In this document: positions 35,436 to 43,987 of the stretch, piece by piece
Layout of the letters: each line of letters begins with the position of its first letter
How positions within the stretch are numbered: the first letter of the stretch is position 1
Source: Polymorphobacter multimanifer
Lineage (GTDB): Bacteria; Pseudomonadota; Alphaproteobacteria; Sphingomonadales; Sphingomonadaceae
Assembly: GCF_014205635.1 (NCBI RefSeq)
Contig: NZ_JACIIV010000006.1
Coordinates: 62,001 to 126,000, forward strand
Reading direction: 5' to 3'
DNA: 64,000 nt
Notes under the pieces: generated by a model
The model's database searches: none
What the model saw: only the letters and a program-made list of their open reading frames with translations
Told to the model about the DNA's origin: nothing
Translations under genes and position numbers: made by a program

Positions 35436-36322
35436 CAGGCGGCCTTCAGGGCTGCACGGCTGCCGGCGAGGGTGGCGAAATACACGTCTTCGAGGCCGCC
35501 TTCCACCGCCTCGAAGCCGGCGCCGGGGTGCGCATCCGAGAGGACATGGATGACGGTGCGGCCGGCGAAGAGGCGGGTGCTGATGATGATGTGGCGCTCG
35601 GCCATCTCGGCCATGTCGGACCGGTCGATGGTGCGTGCCCAGACGGTGCCGCGGGCGCGGGTGATGAGATCCTGCGGCGCCCCTTCGAGCTGGATGCGGC
35701 CATCGGCGAGGACGGCCATGCGCGGGCAGAGATCCGCCACGTCATCGACGATATGGGTGGAGAGGATGATGACGACATTCTCCCCGATTTCGGCGAGCAG
35801 GTTGAGGAAGCGGTTTCGCTCCTCGGGGTCGAGGCCGGCGGTGGGCTCGTCGACGATGATGAGCTCGGGGTTGCCGATGAGCGCCTGGGCGATGCCGAAG
35901 CGCTGGCGCATGCCGCCCGAAAAGCCGGCGATGGCCTTGTTGCGGACGCTCCAGAGGTTGACCTGGACCAGCAGCGTCTCGACGGTGGCCCTGCGATCGG
36001 ACGCCGATGCGATGCCCTTGAGGACGGCCATGTGATCGAGCATCGCATAGGCGCTGACACGCGGATAGACGCCGAAATCCTGCGGCAGATAGCCGAGGCG
36101 TTCGCGCAGCCGCGCAGGCTCGGCGATGATGTCGATATCGCCGAAGCGGATGGTGCCGCTGCTGGGCGTCTGCAGCGTGGCGATGGTGCGCATCAGGGTC
36201 GATTTGCCGGCGCCATTGGGGCCGAGCAGGCCGTACATGCCCTTGGGGATGGAGAGGGTCACGCCGTCGAGGGCGCGGGTGCCGTTGGGATAGACATGGC
36301 TGACGTCGACAAGTTCGAGCAC
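35435..36322 (-). CDS. ABC transporter ATP-binding protein
   Basis: 295 residues, one nucleotide-binding domain. Walker A GPNGAGKSTLMRTIA near residue 36, Q-loop LPQDFGVYP, signature FSGGMRQRFGIAQAL, Walker B LIIVDEPTAGLDPE and H-loop LSTHIVDD are all intact, and a ~70-residue C-terminal extension follows. It energises the permease-peptidase fusion encoded immediately downstream. Divergent from the ACP gene with 209 bp between. Confidence 0.93.
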   Translation of the reverse strand: MLELVDVSHVYPNGTRALDGVTLSIPKGMYGLLGPNGAGKSTLMRTIATLQTPSSGTIRFGDIDIIAEPARLRERLGYLPQDFGVYPRVSAYAMLDHMAVLKGIASASDRRATVETLLVQVNLWSVRNKAIAGFSGGMRQRFGIAQALIGNPELIIVDEPTAGLDPEERNRFLNLLAEIGENVVIILSTHIVDDVADLCPRMAVLADGRIQLEGAPQDLITRARGTVWARTIDRSDMAEMAERHIIISTRLFAGRTVIHVLSDAHPGAGFEAVEGGLEDVYFATLAGSRAALKAA

Positions 36323-36531
36323 CCCGGACTCCTGTGAAGAAGTGTATTGGCGTAGCAGAACACTTGATGCGGTCGCCCGTCAAGTCCCCGCAGCCGGTGA
36401 CCGCCTGTCGCAGGAAATGCACCGAAGCGATTGTGCAGTGCCGCGAACACCTTTCATCCCGCGGCGCTTCCATGCTAGGCGGCACGGGCTTGATCGGCGG
36501 GCGATGATCGGGCGGGCTATGGAGCAGATTG
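36323..36531. other. divergent intergenic region upstream of the ACP-FkbH-MBOAT cluster
   Basis: 209 bp between the divergent ABC ATPase and ACP genes. It must carry the promoters of both. Short inverted matches are present (ACTTGATGCGG and CCCGTCAAGT near 36362-36386), which could be an operator. No gene seen. Confidence 0.4.
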
Positions 36532-36774
36532 ATGGACGAGACACAGGTTCTGGCGAAGTTCCGCGACGTCTTTGCCGATGTGATGGACATCGATGACCCC
36601 GAGATCGGCATGGAGTCGACCGCCAAGGATTTCGAGGAGTGGGACAGCCTGTCCAACATCCGGCTGGTGGTGGCGGTCGAGCGGGCGTTCGGCACGCGCT
36701 TCTCCAATGCCGATATCGAGGGTTTTTCGTGCGTCGGCGATCTGGTGCGCGCACTTGTGGCGCGCGCCGGCTGA
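36532..36774 (+). CDS. stand-alone acyl carrier protein
   Basis: 80 residues from ATG 36532 with GGAG 7 nt upstream. Four-helix ACP with the phosphopantetheine Ser39 in FEEWDSLSNIRLVVAVE. The surface is acidic (MDIDDPEIGMES). It is not the housekeeping fatty-acid ACP: there is no fab context, and the gene is the first of a cluster with an FkbH-type HAD enzyme, an MBOAT acyltransferase and two SGNH-type proteins. It probably carries the unit that FkbH loads. Confidence 0.92.
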   Translation: MDETQVLAKFRDVFADVMDIDDPEIGMESTAKDFEEWDSLSNIRLVVAVERAFGTRFSNADIEGFSCVGDLVRALVARAG

Positions 36775-36798
36775 TCGCACGAACGAGGGGCCTCGCCG

Positions 36799-38715
36799 AT
36801 GCATTCCCCCACCACCGATCCGCTGGGCTTGCCGTGGCTGTTGCCGGCACCCGATGACGTGCGGGGGCAGGTGCGGGCGCTTGCCGGCAGCGCCGAGGCC
36901 ATTGCGGCGCAGGCGCTGACGGGGCTTGCGGGTCATGCGCTCGACCTCGACCAGCTGACGAGCGTGGCGAAATTGCTCGACAAGGGGCGGTCGCGGATCG
37001 AGGCGGGGACGCTGACGCCGCTCAAACTCGCGCTTCTGCTCGATGGCACCGCCGATCATCTCGCTCCGGCGATCCGCGGCTCGGGGCTGCGGCACGGCTT
37101 GCTGATCGACTGCTGGGTGGCGCCCTATGGACAGGCGCTGGCGGAAGCGACGCGGCCCGGAAGCGACCTTAGCGCCAGCGGCGCGCAGATGGCGCTGGTG
37201 GCATCGGATTTCCGCAGCCTGGGGCTGGGGCGGCCGCATGTGGATGCGGGGGCGGCCGAAGACGCGGTGGCGGGGGCGCTGGCACGGATCGAGGCGATTG
37301 TCGGTGGGTTGGCGGGCCTAAAGATCACGCCGGTGCTGGCGACGGTGCCGGTGCCCGCCGGAAGCTGGATGGGCAGCTTCGATGCGCTGGCTCCCGGATC
37401 GCCCGCGGCGATGGTGGCGGCGTTCAATGTGCGGCTGGCGGCCCTTGCGCAGGCGCGTGGCGCGCTGCTGTTCGATGCGGCGCGGGTGGCCGCCCTTGCC
37501 GGGCATGGCCGCTGGTTCGATGACGGCTTGTGGAACCGCTCGAAGATTCCGTTTGCGCTCGATGCGGTGCCGCTGTGGGCGGACCATGTGGCGCGGCTGC
37601 TGGGCGCGGCGCGCGGCAAGGCACGCAAGTGCCTGGTGCTCGACCTCGACAACACGCTGTGGGGCGGGATCATCGGCGATGACGGGCTGGAGGGGATCAA
37701 GCTCGGACAGGGATCGTCCGACGGCGAGGCGCATCTGGCGGTGCAGGCGATGGCGCTCGACCTGAAGGCGCGCGGGGTGGTGCTGGCGGTGGTTTCCAAG
37801 AACGAGGAGGCGGCAGCGCGGCTGCCGTTCCAGAAACACCCCGAGATGCTGCTGCGCGAGGCGGACATTGCGGTGTTCATCGCCAACTGGAATGACAAGG
37901 CGACCAACATCGCGCATGTGGCGACGACGCTGAACATCGGCGTCGATGCCCTGCTGTTCCTCGATGACAATCCCGCCGAACGGGCGCGGGTGCGGCAGAT
38001 GCTGCCGCAGGTGGCGGTGCCCGAAGTGCCGGCCGACCCGTCGCTCTATCCGATGATGGTGATGGGATCGGGCTGGTTCGATGCGGTGGCGCTTTCGGAC
38101 GATGACCTGAAGCGTGCCGAGCAGTATCGCGCCAATGCCGAGCGCAGCGTGGCGCTGCAGCAGATCGGCGATTATGACGATTATCTGGCCTCGCTCGACA
38201 TGGCGTGCGAGCTTTCGCGCTTCGATGCGATCGGGCGGGCGCGGATTGCGCAGCTCATCAACAAGTCCAACCAGTTCAACCTGACGACGCGGCGCTACAC
38301 CGAGGCCGAGGTGGCGGTGGCAGAGGCCGACGATCAGGTGTTCGACCTGCAGGTGCGGCTGGTCGATCGGTTCGGGGACAATGGCATGATTTCGGTGGTG
38401 ATCGCCAAGGCTGCGGGGGACGAGTGGCTGATCGACACCTGGCTGATGAGCTGCCGGGTGCTGGGGCGGCGGGTCGAGGAGGCAGTGCTGGCGAGCCTGG
38501 TGCAAGGTGCGCGCGGCGCAGGGGCTGTGCGGCTGGTGGGCGAATGGCTGCCGAGCCCGAAGAACGCGATGGTCGAACGGCACTACGAGAAGCTGGGGTT
38601 CAAGGCGGCCGGCGCACTCGAAGGCGGCGGCACGCGCTGGGTGCTGGAACTGGCGGACCATGTGCAGCCGAAGCTGCCGATGGCGCTGAGCGGCGACCGG
38701 AGCTTTGCTGCGTGA
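36799..38715 (+). CDS. HAD-IIIC/FkbH-like protein
   Basis: 638 residues. An N-terminal ~270-residue domain (with ALLLDGTADHLAP, VLATVPVPAGSWMGSFDAL) precedes the HAD domain with D282 and D284 in CLVLDLDNTLWGGIIGDDG, VVSKNEEAAA and LFLDDNPAERARVRQM. A C-terminal GNAT-like domain (INKSNQFNLTTRRYTEAEV, SCRVLGRRVEEAVL, YEKLGFKAAG) is typical of FkbH. Characterised FkbH enzymes take D-1,3-bisphosphoglycerate, dephosphorylate it and load a glyceryl group onto an ACP. The ACP gene lies 24 bp upstream. Substrate here is inferred. Confidence 0.9.
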   Translation: MHSPTTDPLGLPWLLPAPDDVRGQVRALAGSAEAIAAQALTGLAGHALDLDQLTSVAKLLDKGRSRIEAGTLTPLKLALLLDGTADHLAPAIRGSGLRHGLLIDCWVAPYGQALAEATRPGSDLSASGAQMALVASDFRSLGLGRPHVDAGAAEDAVAGALARIEAIVGGLAGLKITPVLATVPVPAGSWMGSFDALAPGSPAAMVAAFNVRLAALAQARGALLFDAARVAALAGHGRWFDDGLWNRSKIPFALDAVPLWADHVARLLGAARGKARKCLVLDLDNTLWGGIIGDDGLEGIKLGQGSSDGEAHLAVQAMALDLKARGVVLAVVSKNEEAAARLPFQKHPEMLLREADIAVFIANWNDKATNIAHVATTLNIGVDALLFLDDNPAERARVRQMLPQVAVPEVPADPSLYPMMVMGSGWFDAVALSDDDLKRAEQYRANAERSVALQQIGDYDDYLASLDMACELSRFDAIGRARIAQLINKSNQFNLTTRRYTEAEVAVAEADDQVFDLQVRLVDRFGDNGMISVVIAKAAGDEWLIDTWLMSCRVLGRRVEEAVLASLVQGARGAGAVRLVGEWLPSPKNAMVERHYEKLGFKAAGALEGGGTRWVLELADHVQPKLPMALSGDRSFAA

Positions 38716-38795
38716 GGGCTGTGTGCAGCAGTTTTGCGGGTGGTGTGCGCGGGGCTTCTGCCTGCCGCCGCGCGCTGTTCTGACGATCCGGCGCA

Positions 38796-40352
38796 ATGCT
38801 GTTCAACTCGCTCCAGTTCTTGCTGCTGTTCCTGCCGGTGACGCTGGCGGGGTTCTACCTGCTGCTCCACTTCGGCAAGCGGGACTGGATCTATGCCTGG
38901 CTGGTGGGCGCCAGCCTGATTTTCTATGCGGTGTGGAACCCGCCCTATGTGGCGCTGCTGGTGCTTTCGATGGTGGGCAACCATGCGCTCGCCAGGCAGA
39001 TCGAGCGACTGCGGCCGGTTCGGCCGTCGGCGGCGAGTGCGGCGCTGTATCTTGGCGTCGCGGTGAATGTGGGGCTGTTGATCTACTACAAATACGCCAA
39101 CTTCTTCCTCGACATCACCAACAGCGTCGCCGACACCGACTGGACGCTGCACAAGATCATCCTGCCGCTGGCGATCTCCTTCTACACGCTGCAGCAGGTG
39201 GCGTTTCTCGTCGATGTCGCGCGCGGCGATGTGAAGACGACGAGCCTGGCGCGCTATGCGACCTTCGTCATCTTCTTCCCGCAGCTCATCGCCGGGCCGA
39301 TCGTGCATTACCGCGAGATGATGCCGCAGTTCTTCGGACGGGCGGCGGGGCGCTTTGCCAGCGCCAACATCATGGTGGGGCTGGTGATCTTCGCGATCGG
39401 GCTGTTCAAGAAGACGGTGATTGCCGACACGGCGGCCGGCTTCTCCACACCGATCTTCACCGCGGCGCGGATCGGCGCTGACATCGGGCTCGTCGATGGC
39501 TGGACGGCGGTGTTCTGCTACACCATCCAGCTCTATTTCGATTTTTCGGGCTATTCCGACATGGCGGTGGGGCTGGCGCGGATGTTCGGCATCATCCTGC
39601 CGATGAACTTCCACTCGCCGCTGCGCGCCGGGTCGATCATCGACTATTGGCGGCGCTGGCACATGACGCTGCAGCGCTTCATCGTGGCGTATATCTTCCA
39701 GCCGATCGTGCTGCCGCTCGCCCGGCTGGCGGCGCAGTGGGGGCTGGGCAAGTGGCAGGGCTTTGCGCTCGCCACGGTGCTGCCGACGATGCTCTCCTTC
39801 ATCATCAGCGGGCTCTGGCACGGGGCGGCCTGGACCTTCGTGCTGTGGGGGATGATGCACGGCGTGTATGTGGCGGTGAACGAATTCTGGCGGCAGTATC
39901 GGCGCAAGGCACGACGCAAGGCGCCGCCGGGGCGTGGTGACGTGGTGCTTTATTATGTGATCACGCTGCTTGCGGTGCTGTTTGCCAATGTGATGTTCCG
40001 CGCCGAGGGCGTGGGCTCCGCGCTTGCGGTGTGGGGCGGGATGCTGCGGCTCGACCAGCTGGCGAGCCTTGGCGATTTCGTGCCGATGTCGCTGGCGGAG
40101 GTGTTTTCGAAGCCGCTGGTGCTGATCGTGATCGGCATGGCGCTCATCGCCTTCTTCCCCAACACCCAGCAGTTGATGACGCGGTATCGGCCGGTGCTGG
40201 AATGGGATGTGTGGAAGCGCGTGGCGCCGCCGGTGATCAGCCTGACGTGGCGGCCGACGCTCGTGTGGGCGGTCGCGACCGGGCTTGTGCTGATGCTGGG
40301 GACGGTGTTCATCCTGCGCGGCCAGTCCGAATTCATCTATTTCAACTTCTGA
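38796..40352 (+). CDS. MBOAT-family O-acyltransferase (AlgI/DltB-like)
   Basis: 518 residues, about ten membrane helices. Opens MLFNSLQFLLLFLPVTLAGF, the usual AlgI-type start. Key motifs: FPQLIAGPIVHYREMMPQF, the substrate channel region IQLYFDFSGYSDMAVGLARM, NFHSPLRAGSIIDYWRRWHM, and the catalytic His342 in SGLWHGAAWTFVLWG. In AlgI, PatA and DltB systems this protein moves an acyl group across the membrane to a polysaccharide or teichoic acid. Here the donor would be the cluster's ACP. An 80-bp gap separates it from FkbH; no other ORF fits in it. Confidence 0.93.
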   Translation: MLFNSLQFLLLFLPVTLAGFYLLLHFGKRDWIYAWLVGASLIFYAVWNPPYVALLVLSMVGNHALARQIERLRPVRPSAASAALYLGVAVNVGLLIYYKYANFFLDITNSVADTDWTLHKIILPLAISFYTLQQVAFLVDVARGDVKTTSLARYATFVIFFPQLIAGPIVHYREMMPQFFGRAAGRFASANIMVGLVIFAIGLFKKTVIADTAAGFSTPIFTAARIGADIGLVDGWTAVFCYTIQLYFDFSGYSDMAVGLARMFGIILPMNFHSPLRAGSIIDYWRRWHMTLQRFIVAYIFQPIVLPLARLAAQWGLGKWQGFALATVLPTMLSFIISGLWHGAAWTFVLWGMMHGVYVAVNEFWRQYRRKARRKAPPGRGDVVLYYVITLLAVLFANVMFRAEGVGSALAVWGGMLRLDQLASLGDFVPMSLAEVFSKPLVLIVIGMALIAFFPNTQQLMTRYRPVLEWDVWKRVAPPVISLTWRPTLVWAVATGLVLMLGTVFILRGQSEFIYFNF

Positions 40353-40364
40353 CGGGATGTTTGC

Positions 40365-41393
40365 TTGAGCCGGCCGATGCGTCTTGCCCCCTTTGTCCTG
40401 GTGATGCTGGCCAGCATCCTGGCCGGCTATGCGGCGCTGGCGGCGTTTCCGCACGATCCGTACATCCGCTACCAATCGTTCAAGGGAACGATCTTCGGGC
40501 GGCTGACGTGGATCTATGATCGTATCCACCATGATGTGGCTCCGATCGATGTGGTGGTGCTCGGCTCGTCGCGCAGCGGGGCGGCGGTGGTGCCGCCGCT
40601 GCTGGAAGAGGCGCTGGCGGCGCGCTGCGGCCGGCCGATCAAGGTGGCCAATTTCGCGCTGCCGGCCTCGGGCATGGACATCAGGCTGACGCTGCTCGAC
40701 GAGCTGCTGGAGACCAAGCGGCCGCGGCTGGTGGTGTTCGACACGGTGGAGCGGCTGCCGCGCGACGGGCACCAGGCCTTTGCCGACCTGGCGCGAACCT
40801 CGGAAGTGCTGGGCAGCCCGTTGCTGATCAATCGCAACCTGCCGTCCAACCTGATCCGCCTGCCGGTGCGGCAGGTGCAGCTGGCGGCCGCCACGCTGGC
40901 GCCGACGGCGTTTGGCTACACCGGCAGCTTCATCCCCGAAAATTATGCCGGCACGACGATCCGGATCGAGCCCGCCGATATTCTGGACAACTACCGACTG
41001 CCGCGGGCCGACATGACACCGCAGGAGCATGCAGCGCTGCTCGACGCGGACTCGGCACGGCGGCTGGCCGGGCTGACGCCGCCGCTGTTCGGCGGCAGCA
41101 TCGCCCCGCTCGAATTCGGGGTGTCACGCCATTATGTGCGTGCGGTGCATGACCGGGCGCGAGCCTCGGGGGCGCGCTTCGCCATCCTGTTCTTCCCCTT
41201 CTACAAGGGCCCTGCGGCGCCGCTCGACCGCGATTGGCTCGAGGGCGTGGCGCCGGTCTGGTCCGTGCCCGGGGTTTCGGGGGATCCGGCGAATTATATC
41301 GACACGGCGCATCTGGGGCGCAAGCCGCAGGCGCAGGTGCAGGCGTGGCTGGCGGACCGGATTGCCGGGGAGCTGGGCTGCAAGGCTGGTTGA
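40365..41393 (+). CDS. DltD/AlgX-like SGNH-type periplasmic protein
   Basis: 342 residues from TTG 40365 (ATG 40377 possible). An N-terminal membrane anchor (LAPFVLVMLASILAGYAALA) is followed by a periplasmic domain with VVVLGSSRSGAAVVPPLLEE (Ser nucleophile position), FALPASGMDIRLTLLDELL and a late PANYIDTAHLGRKPQ that supplies Asp-x-x-His. This arrangement matches the SGNH-like partner that many MBOAT acyltransferases need for the final transfer. It is 12 bp after the MBOAT stop and overlaps the next gene by TGATG. Confidence 0.75.
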   Translation: MSRPMRLAPFVLVMLASILAGYAALAAFPHDPYIRYQSFKGTIFGRLTWIYDRIHHDVAPIDVVVLGSSRSGAAVVPPLLEEALAARCGRPIKVANFALPASGMDIRLTLLDELLETKRPRLVVFDTVERLPRDGHQAFADLARTSEVLGSPLLINRNLPSNLIRLPVRQVQLAAATLAPTAFGYTGSFIPENYAGTTIRIEPADILDNYRLPRADMTPQEHAALLDADSARRLAGLTPPLFGGSIAPLEFGVSRHYVRAVHDRARASGARFAILFFPFYKGPAAPLDRDWLEGVAPVWSVPGVSGDPANYIDTAHLGRKPQAQVQAWLADRIAGELGCKAG

Positions 41394-42292
41394 TGCGGGC
41401 GGTGCGGCGCATCCTGCTCGTGCTGCTGGCAATGCTGGTGGTGGCGGCGATCGGGCTTGCGGCGCTGGCCGCGACGACGCCGGGGGGCATGCAGCAGGCG
41501 ATGCGCGACGTCCGCCGTGGGGTGCGCGAGACGCTGGGGCTGCCGAAATTCTGGTATGATGTGCGCAAGGTGGCGAAGGCGAGCGGGGCCGCGGTGGCGT
41601 GCCCCGACCCGGCGGTGACGCTGACGATCGTGACGGGGGGACAGTCCAATTCCGGCAATTCGGTGGAGGGGCGCACCGCCTCCGACCCGGGGGAGCAGCT
41701 GTTCGTGTTCGACGCCGGCAAATGCTTTGTGGCGGCGGACCCGATGGCCGGTGCTTCGGGCAAGCGCGGCAGCCTGTGGCCCGACCTTGGCCGGCGGCTG
41801 CATGCGGCCACCGGGCGGCCGGTGCTGTTCATCAACGGCGGCATCGGCGGCTTCCAGGTGGCGGACTGGCTCGACCGGCGCTCGGGCTATTGGGACAATC
41901 TGGCGGGGCGGGTTGCGGCGGCGCGGCAGCTCGGGTTCGAGCCGGGCTGGATCTTGTGGCACCAGGGCGAGACCGATGCTTCCACCGGGATTTCGCCCGA
42001 ACGCTTCGAGCGCGAGCTGGGGCAGCTGACGCGCGACCTGCTTGCGGCCGCACCGCGGGCGAAGCTCTACCTGTTCCAGACGACGCTGTGCTCGAGCCCG
42101 CGCAACCTGGCCGGGGTGCCGCCGCTGCGTGCCGTGCAACAGGCGATTGCCGATGCGAACCCGCGGATCGTGGCGGGGCTGAACACCGATACCCTCGATG
42201 GGCGCTACCGCTGGGATGGCTGCCATTTCAACGCCGCCGGGCGCGATGCGATCAATGCCGAAGTGGCGCGGGATCTGCTGGCGGCGGGGTAG
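41393..42292 (+). CDS. sialate O-acetylesterase-like (SASA) SGNH hydrolase
   Basis: 299 residues. Signal/anchor helix (ILLVLLAMLVVAAIGLAALA), then an SGNH domain: TIVTGGQSNSGNSVEG with Ser85 as nucleophile, NGGIGGFQVADWL, WILWHQGETDAST and a C-terminal WDGCHFNAAGRDAINAE carrying the Asp-His pair. Family members remove O-acyl groups from sugars. The start overlaps the stop of the preceding gene, so it belongs to the acyltransferase operon and may edit or remove the same substituent. Confidence 0.85.
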   Translation: MRAVRRILLVLLAMLVVAAIGLAALAATTPGGMQQAMRDVRRGVRETLGLPKFWYDVRKVAKASGAAVACPDPAVTLTIVTGGQSNSGNSVEGRTASDPGEQLFVFDAGKCFVAADPMAGASGKRGSLWPDLGRRLHAATGRPVLFINGGIGGFQVADWLDRRSGYWDNLAGRVAAARQLGFEPGWILWHQGETDASTGISPERFERELGQLTRDLLAAAPRAKLYLFQTTLCSSPRNLAGVPPLRAVQQAIADANPRIVAGLNTDTLDGRYRWDGCHFNAAGRDAINAEVARDLLAAG

Positions 42293-42307
42293 AGGTGAAG
42301 CACAAGG

Positions 42308-42432
42308 GCCTCCGGCGGCTGGGGCCTCAGGCCCCAGACCCCGTTTTGGGGCCTGCGCCCGCATTGATGCTGCCGGACCTGGCGATGACCAGCAATTGGG
42401 GTCTGGGGCCCGAGGCCCCAGCCGCCGGAGGC
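42308..42432. repeat. REPIN-like inverted pair (copies C1 and C2)
   Basis: C1 (42308-42342) begins GCCTCCGGCGGCTGGGGC and C2 (42398-42432) is its inverted partner beginning GGGGTCTGGGGCCCGAGG, with 55 bp between. They differ from copies A/B mainly by CCGGGG to CTGGGG changes that are compensated in the other half of each arm. The element lies between the convergent esterase and AMP nucleosidase genes. Confidence 0.85.
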
Positions 42433-42438
42433 CTCACT

Positions 42439-43926
42439 TTACCGGAACGGCGGCTCGTCGAAGGCGCGGAGTTTGCGGGAGTGGAGTTCGGGGCCTTCCT
42501 GCATCAGGAGGCGCACGGCTTCGATGCCGATGTGGAGGTGTTCGGAGATGGCGCCTTCGTAGAAGCGGTTGGCCTGGCCGGGGAGCTTGATCTCGCCGTG
42601 GAGGGGCTTGTCGGAGACGCAGAGGAGGGTGCCGTAGGGGACGCGGAAGCGATAGCCCTGGGCAGCAATGGTGGCGCTTTCCATGTCCACGGCGACGGCG
42701 CGGGACTGGTTGAAGCGGAGTGCGGAGCGGCTGAAGCGCAGCTCCCAGTTGCGATCGTCGGTGGTGACGACGGTGCCGGTGCGCAGGCGCGGCTTGAGGG
42801 CGCCGCCTTCGGCGCCGGTGACGGATTCGGCGGCGGTCTGCAGCGCTTTCTGGACTTCGGAGAGGGCGGGAATGGGGATTTCCGGCGGCAGCACGTCATC
42901 GAGGACATGATCATCGCGGAGATAGGCGTGGGCGAGGACATAATCGCCGATGCGCTGCGAGGGGCGCAGGCCGCCGCAATGGCCGATCATCAGCCAGGCT
43001 TCGGGGCGGAGCACGGCAAGGTGATCGCAGATCGTCTTGGCGTTGGCGGGGCCGACGCCGATGTTGACGAGGGTAATGCCGTTGCCGTTCGGGCCGATGA
43101 GGTGCCAGGCGGGCATCTGGAAGCGGCGCCAGGCGGAATCGCTGGCGGCGAGCTCCTCGGCGCTGCTGGCGGCGAGGATATCATGGCCTCCGGGGGCGGC
43201 GAGGCGCGAATAGGTGCCATTGGCGAGCTCGCCGCCGGCCCAGCGCACGAACTCGTCGACATAGCGGTGATAGTTGGTGAGCAGGATGTAGCGCTGGAAA
43301 TCTTCGGGCGCGGTGCCGGTATAGTGCTTGAGGCGGGCGAGGCTGAAATCGGTGCGCGGGCCATCGAAGAGCGCGAGCGGGCTGGCATCGGAGAGGCGGG
43401 GATCCCATAGCCCGTCTGCCAGCTCGTCGCCGATCTGGGCGAGATCGGTGGTGGGGAAGAAGCGGGCGAGCGCTGTCGCGGCGACGGTATCGAGCTTGAG
43501 ATCGGCGCCGTCGAGGACATAGGGATAGGGGATTTCGACGGTGGAGCGGCCGGTTTCGACGTCGATGTCGTAATCGGCCATCAGCAGGCTGAGCTGCTCG
43601 ATGAGGTAATCGCGGAACATCGCCGGGCGGGTGATGGTGCTGGCGTAGAGGCCGGGGCGGTTGATGCGGGCGAAGGCGCGCACCGGGCGGGGCTGCGCCG
43701 GCCTGGCGCCGTCGGCGCCGCGGGTGCTGATGCGCAGCTCGGGATAGGCCCAGTCGCCGCGCACGCGGGCGGCGGGATCGGGCGGGGTGCCGGTCTCGAT
43801 GAAGTCGGCCAGGGCGGCGCGCAGGGCGGCGGTGGCGGCGGCGTGGATCGCCACGAGTTGATCGACAAGGCGCTCCGGGGTGAGTGTTTCCGGGGTGGGG
43901 GCGGGTTCTGGGGTTTGGTCCGACAT
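42439..43926 (-). CDS. amn: AMP nucleosidase
   Basis: 495 residues from ATG 43926; the frame extends upstream antisense to the next gene but is not coding there. Hydrolyses AMP to adenine and ribose 5-phosphate. N-terminal AMN domain (GDWAYPELRISTRG, RPVRAFARINRPGLYASTIT) and C-terminal nucleosidase domain with GITLVNIGVGPANAKTICDH, MIGHCGGLRPSQRIGDYVLA, AVAVDMESATIAAQGYRFRV and LLCVSDKPLHGEIKLPGQAN. Divergent from the acyl-CoA dehydrogenase gene with 61 bp between. Confidence 0.94.
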   Translation of the reverse strand: MSDQTPEPAPTPETLTPERLVDQLVAIHAAATAALRAALADFIETGTPPDPAARVRGDWAYPELRISTRGADGARPAQPRPVRAFARINRPGLYASTITRPAMFRDYLIEQLSLLMADYDIDVETGRSTVEIPYPYVLDGADLKLDTVAATALARFFPTTDLAQIGDELADGLWDPRLSDASPLALFDGPRTDFSLARLKHYTGTAPEDFQRYILLTNYHRYVDEFVRWAGGELANGTYSRLAAPGGHDILAASSAEELAASDSAWRRFQMPAWHLIGPNGNGITLVNIGVGPANAKTICDHLAVLRPEAWLMIGHCGGLRPSQRIGDYVLAHAYLRDDHVLDDVLPPEIPIPALSEVQKALQTAAESVTGAEGGALKPRLRTGTVVTTDDRNWELRFSRSALRFNQSRAVAVDMESATIAAQGYRFRVPYGTLLCVSDKPLHGEIKLPGQANRFYEGAISEHLHIGIEAVRLLMQEGPELHSRKLRAFDEPPFR

Positions 43927-43987
43927 GCCGCAGCCCTTTGCCTTATCCGGGCGCGATAGGCTAGGGCAGCGGTTCAGGAGAGCTCCG

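Noticed and set aside
32100-36035. Very long plus-strand open frame opposite the peptidase-permease and ATPase genes
   Set aside because: High GC at third codon positions creates long mirror frames; the sequence is low-complexity Gly/Asp/Glu and the minus strand holds clear motifs.
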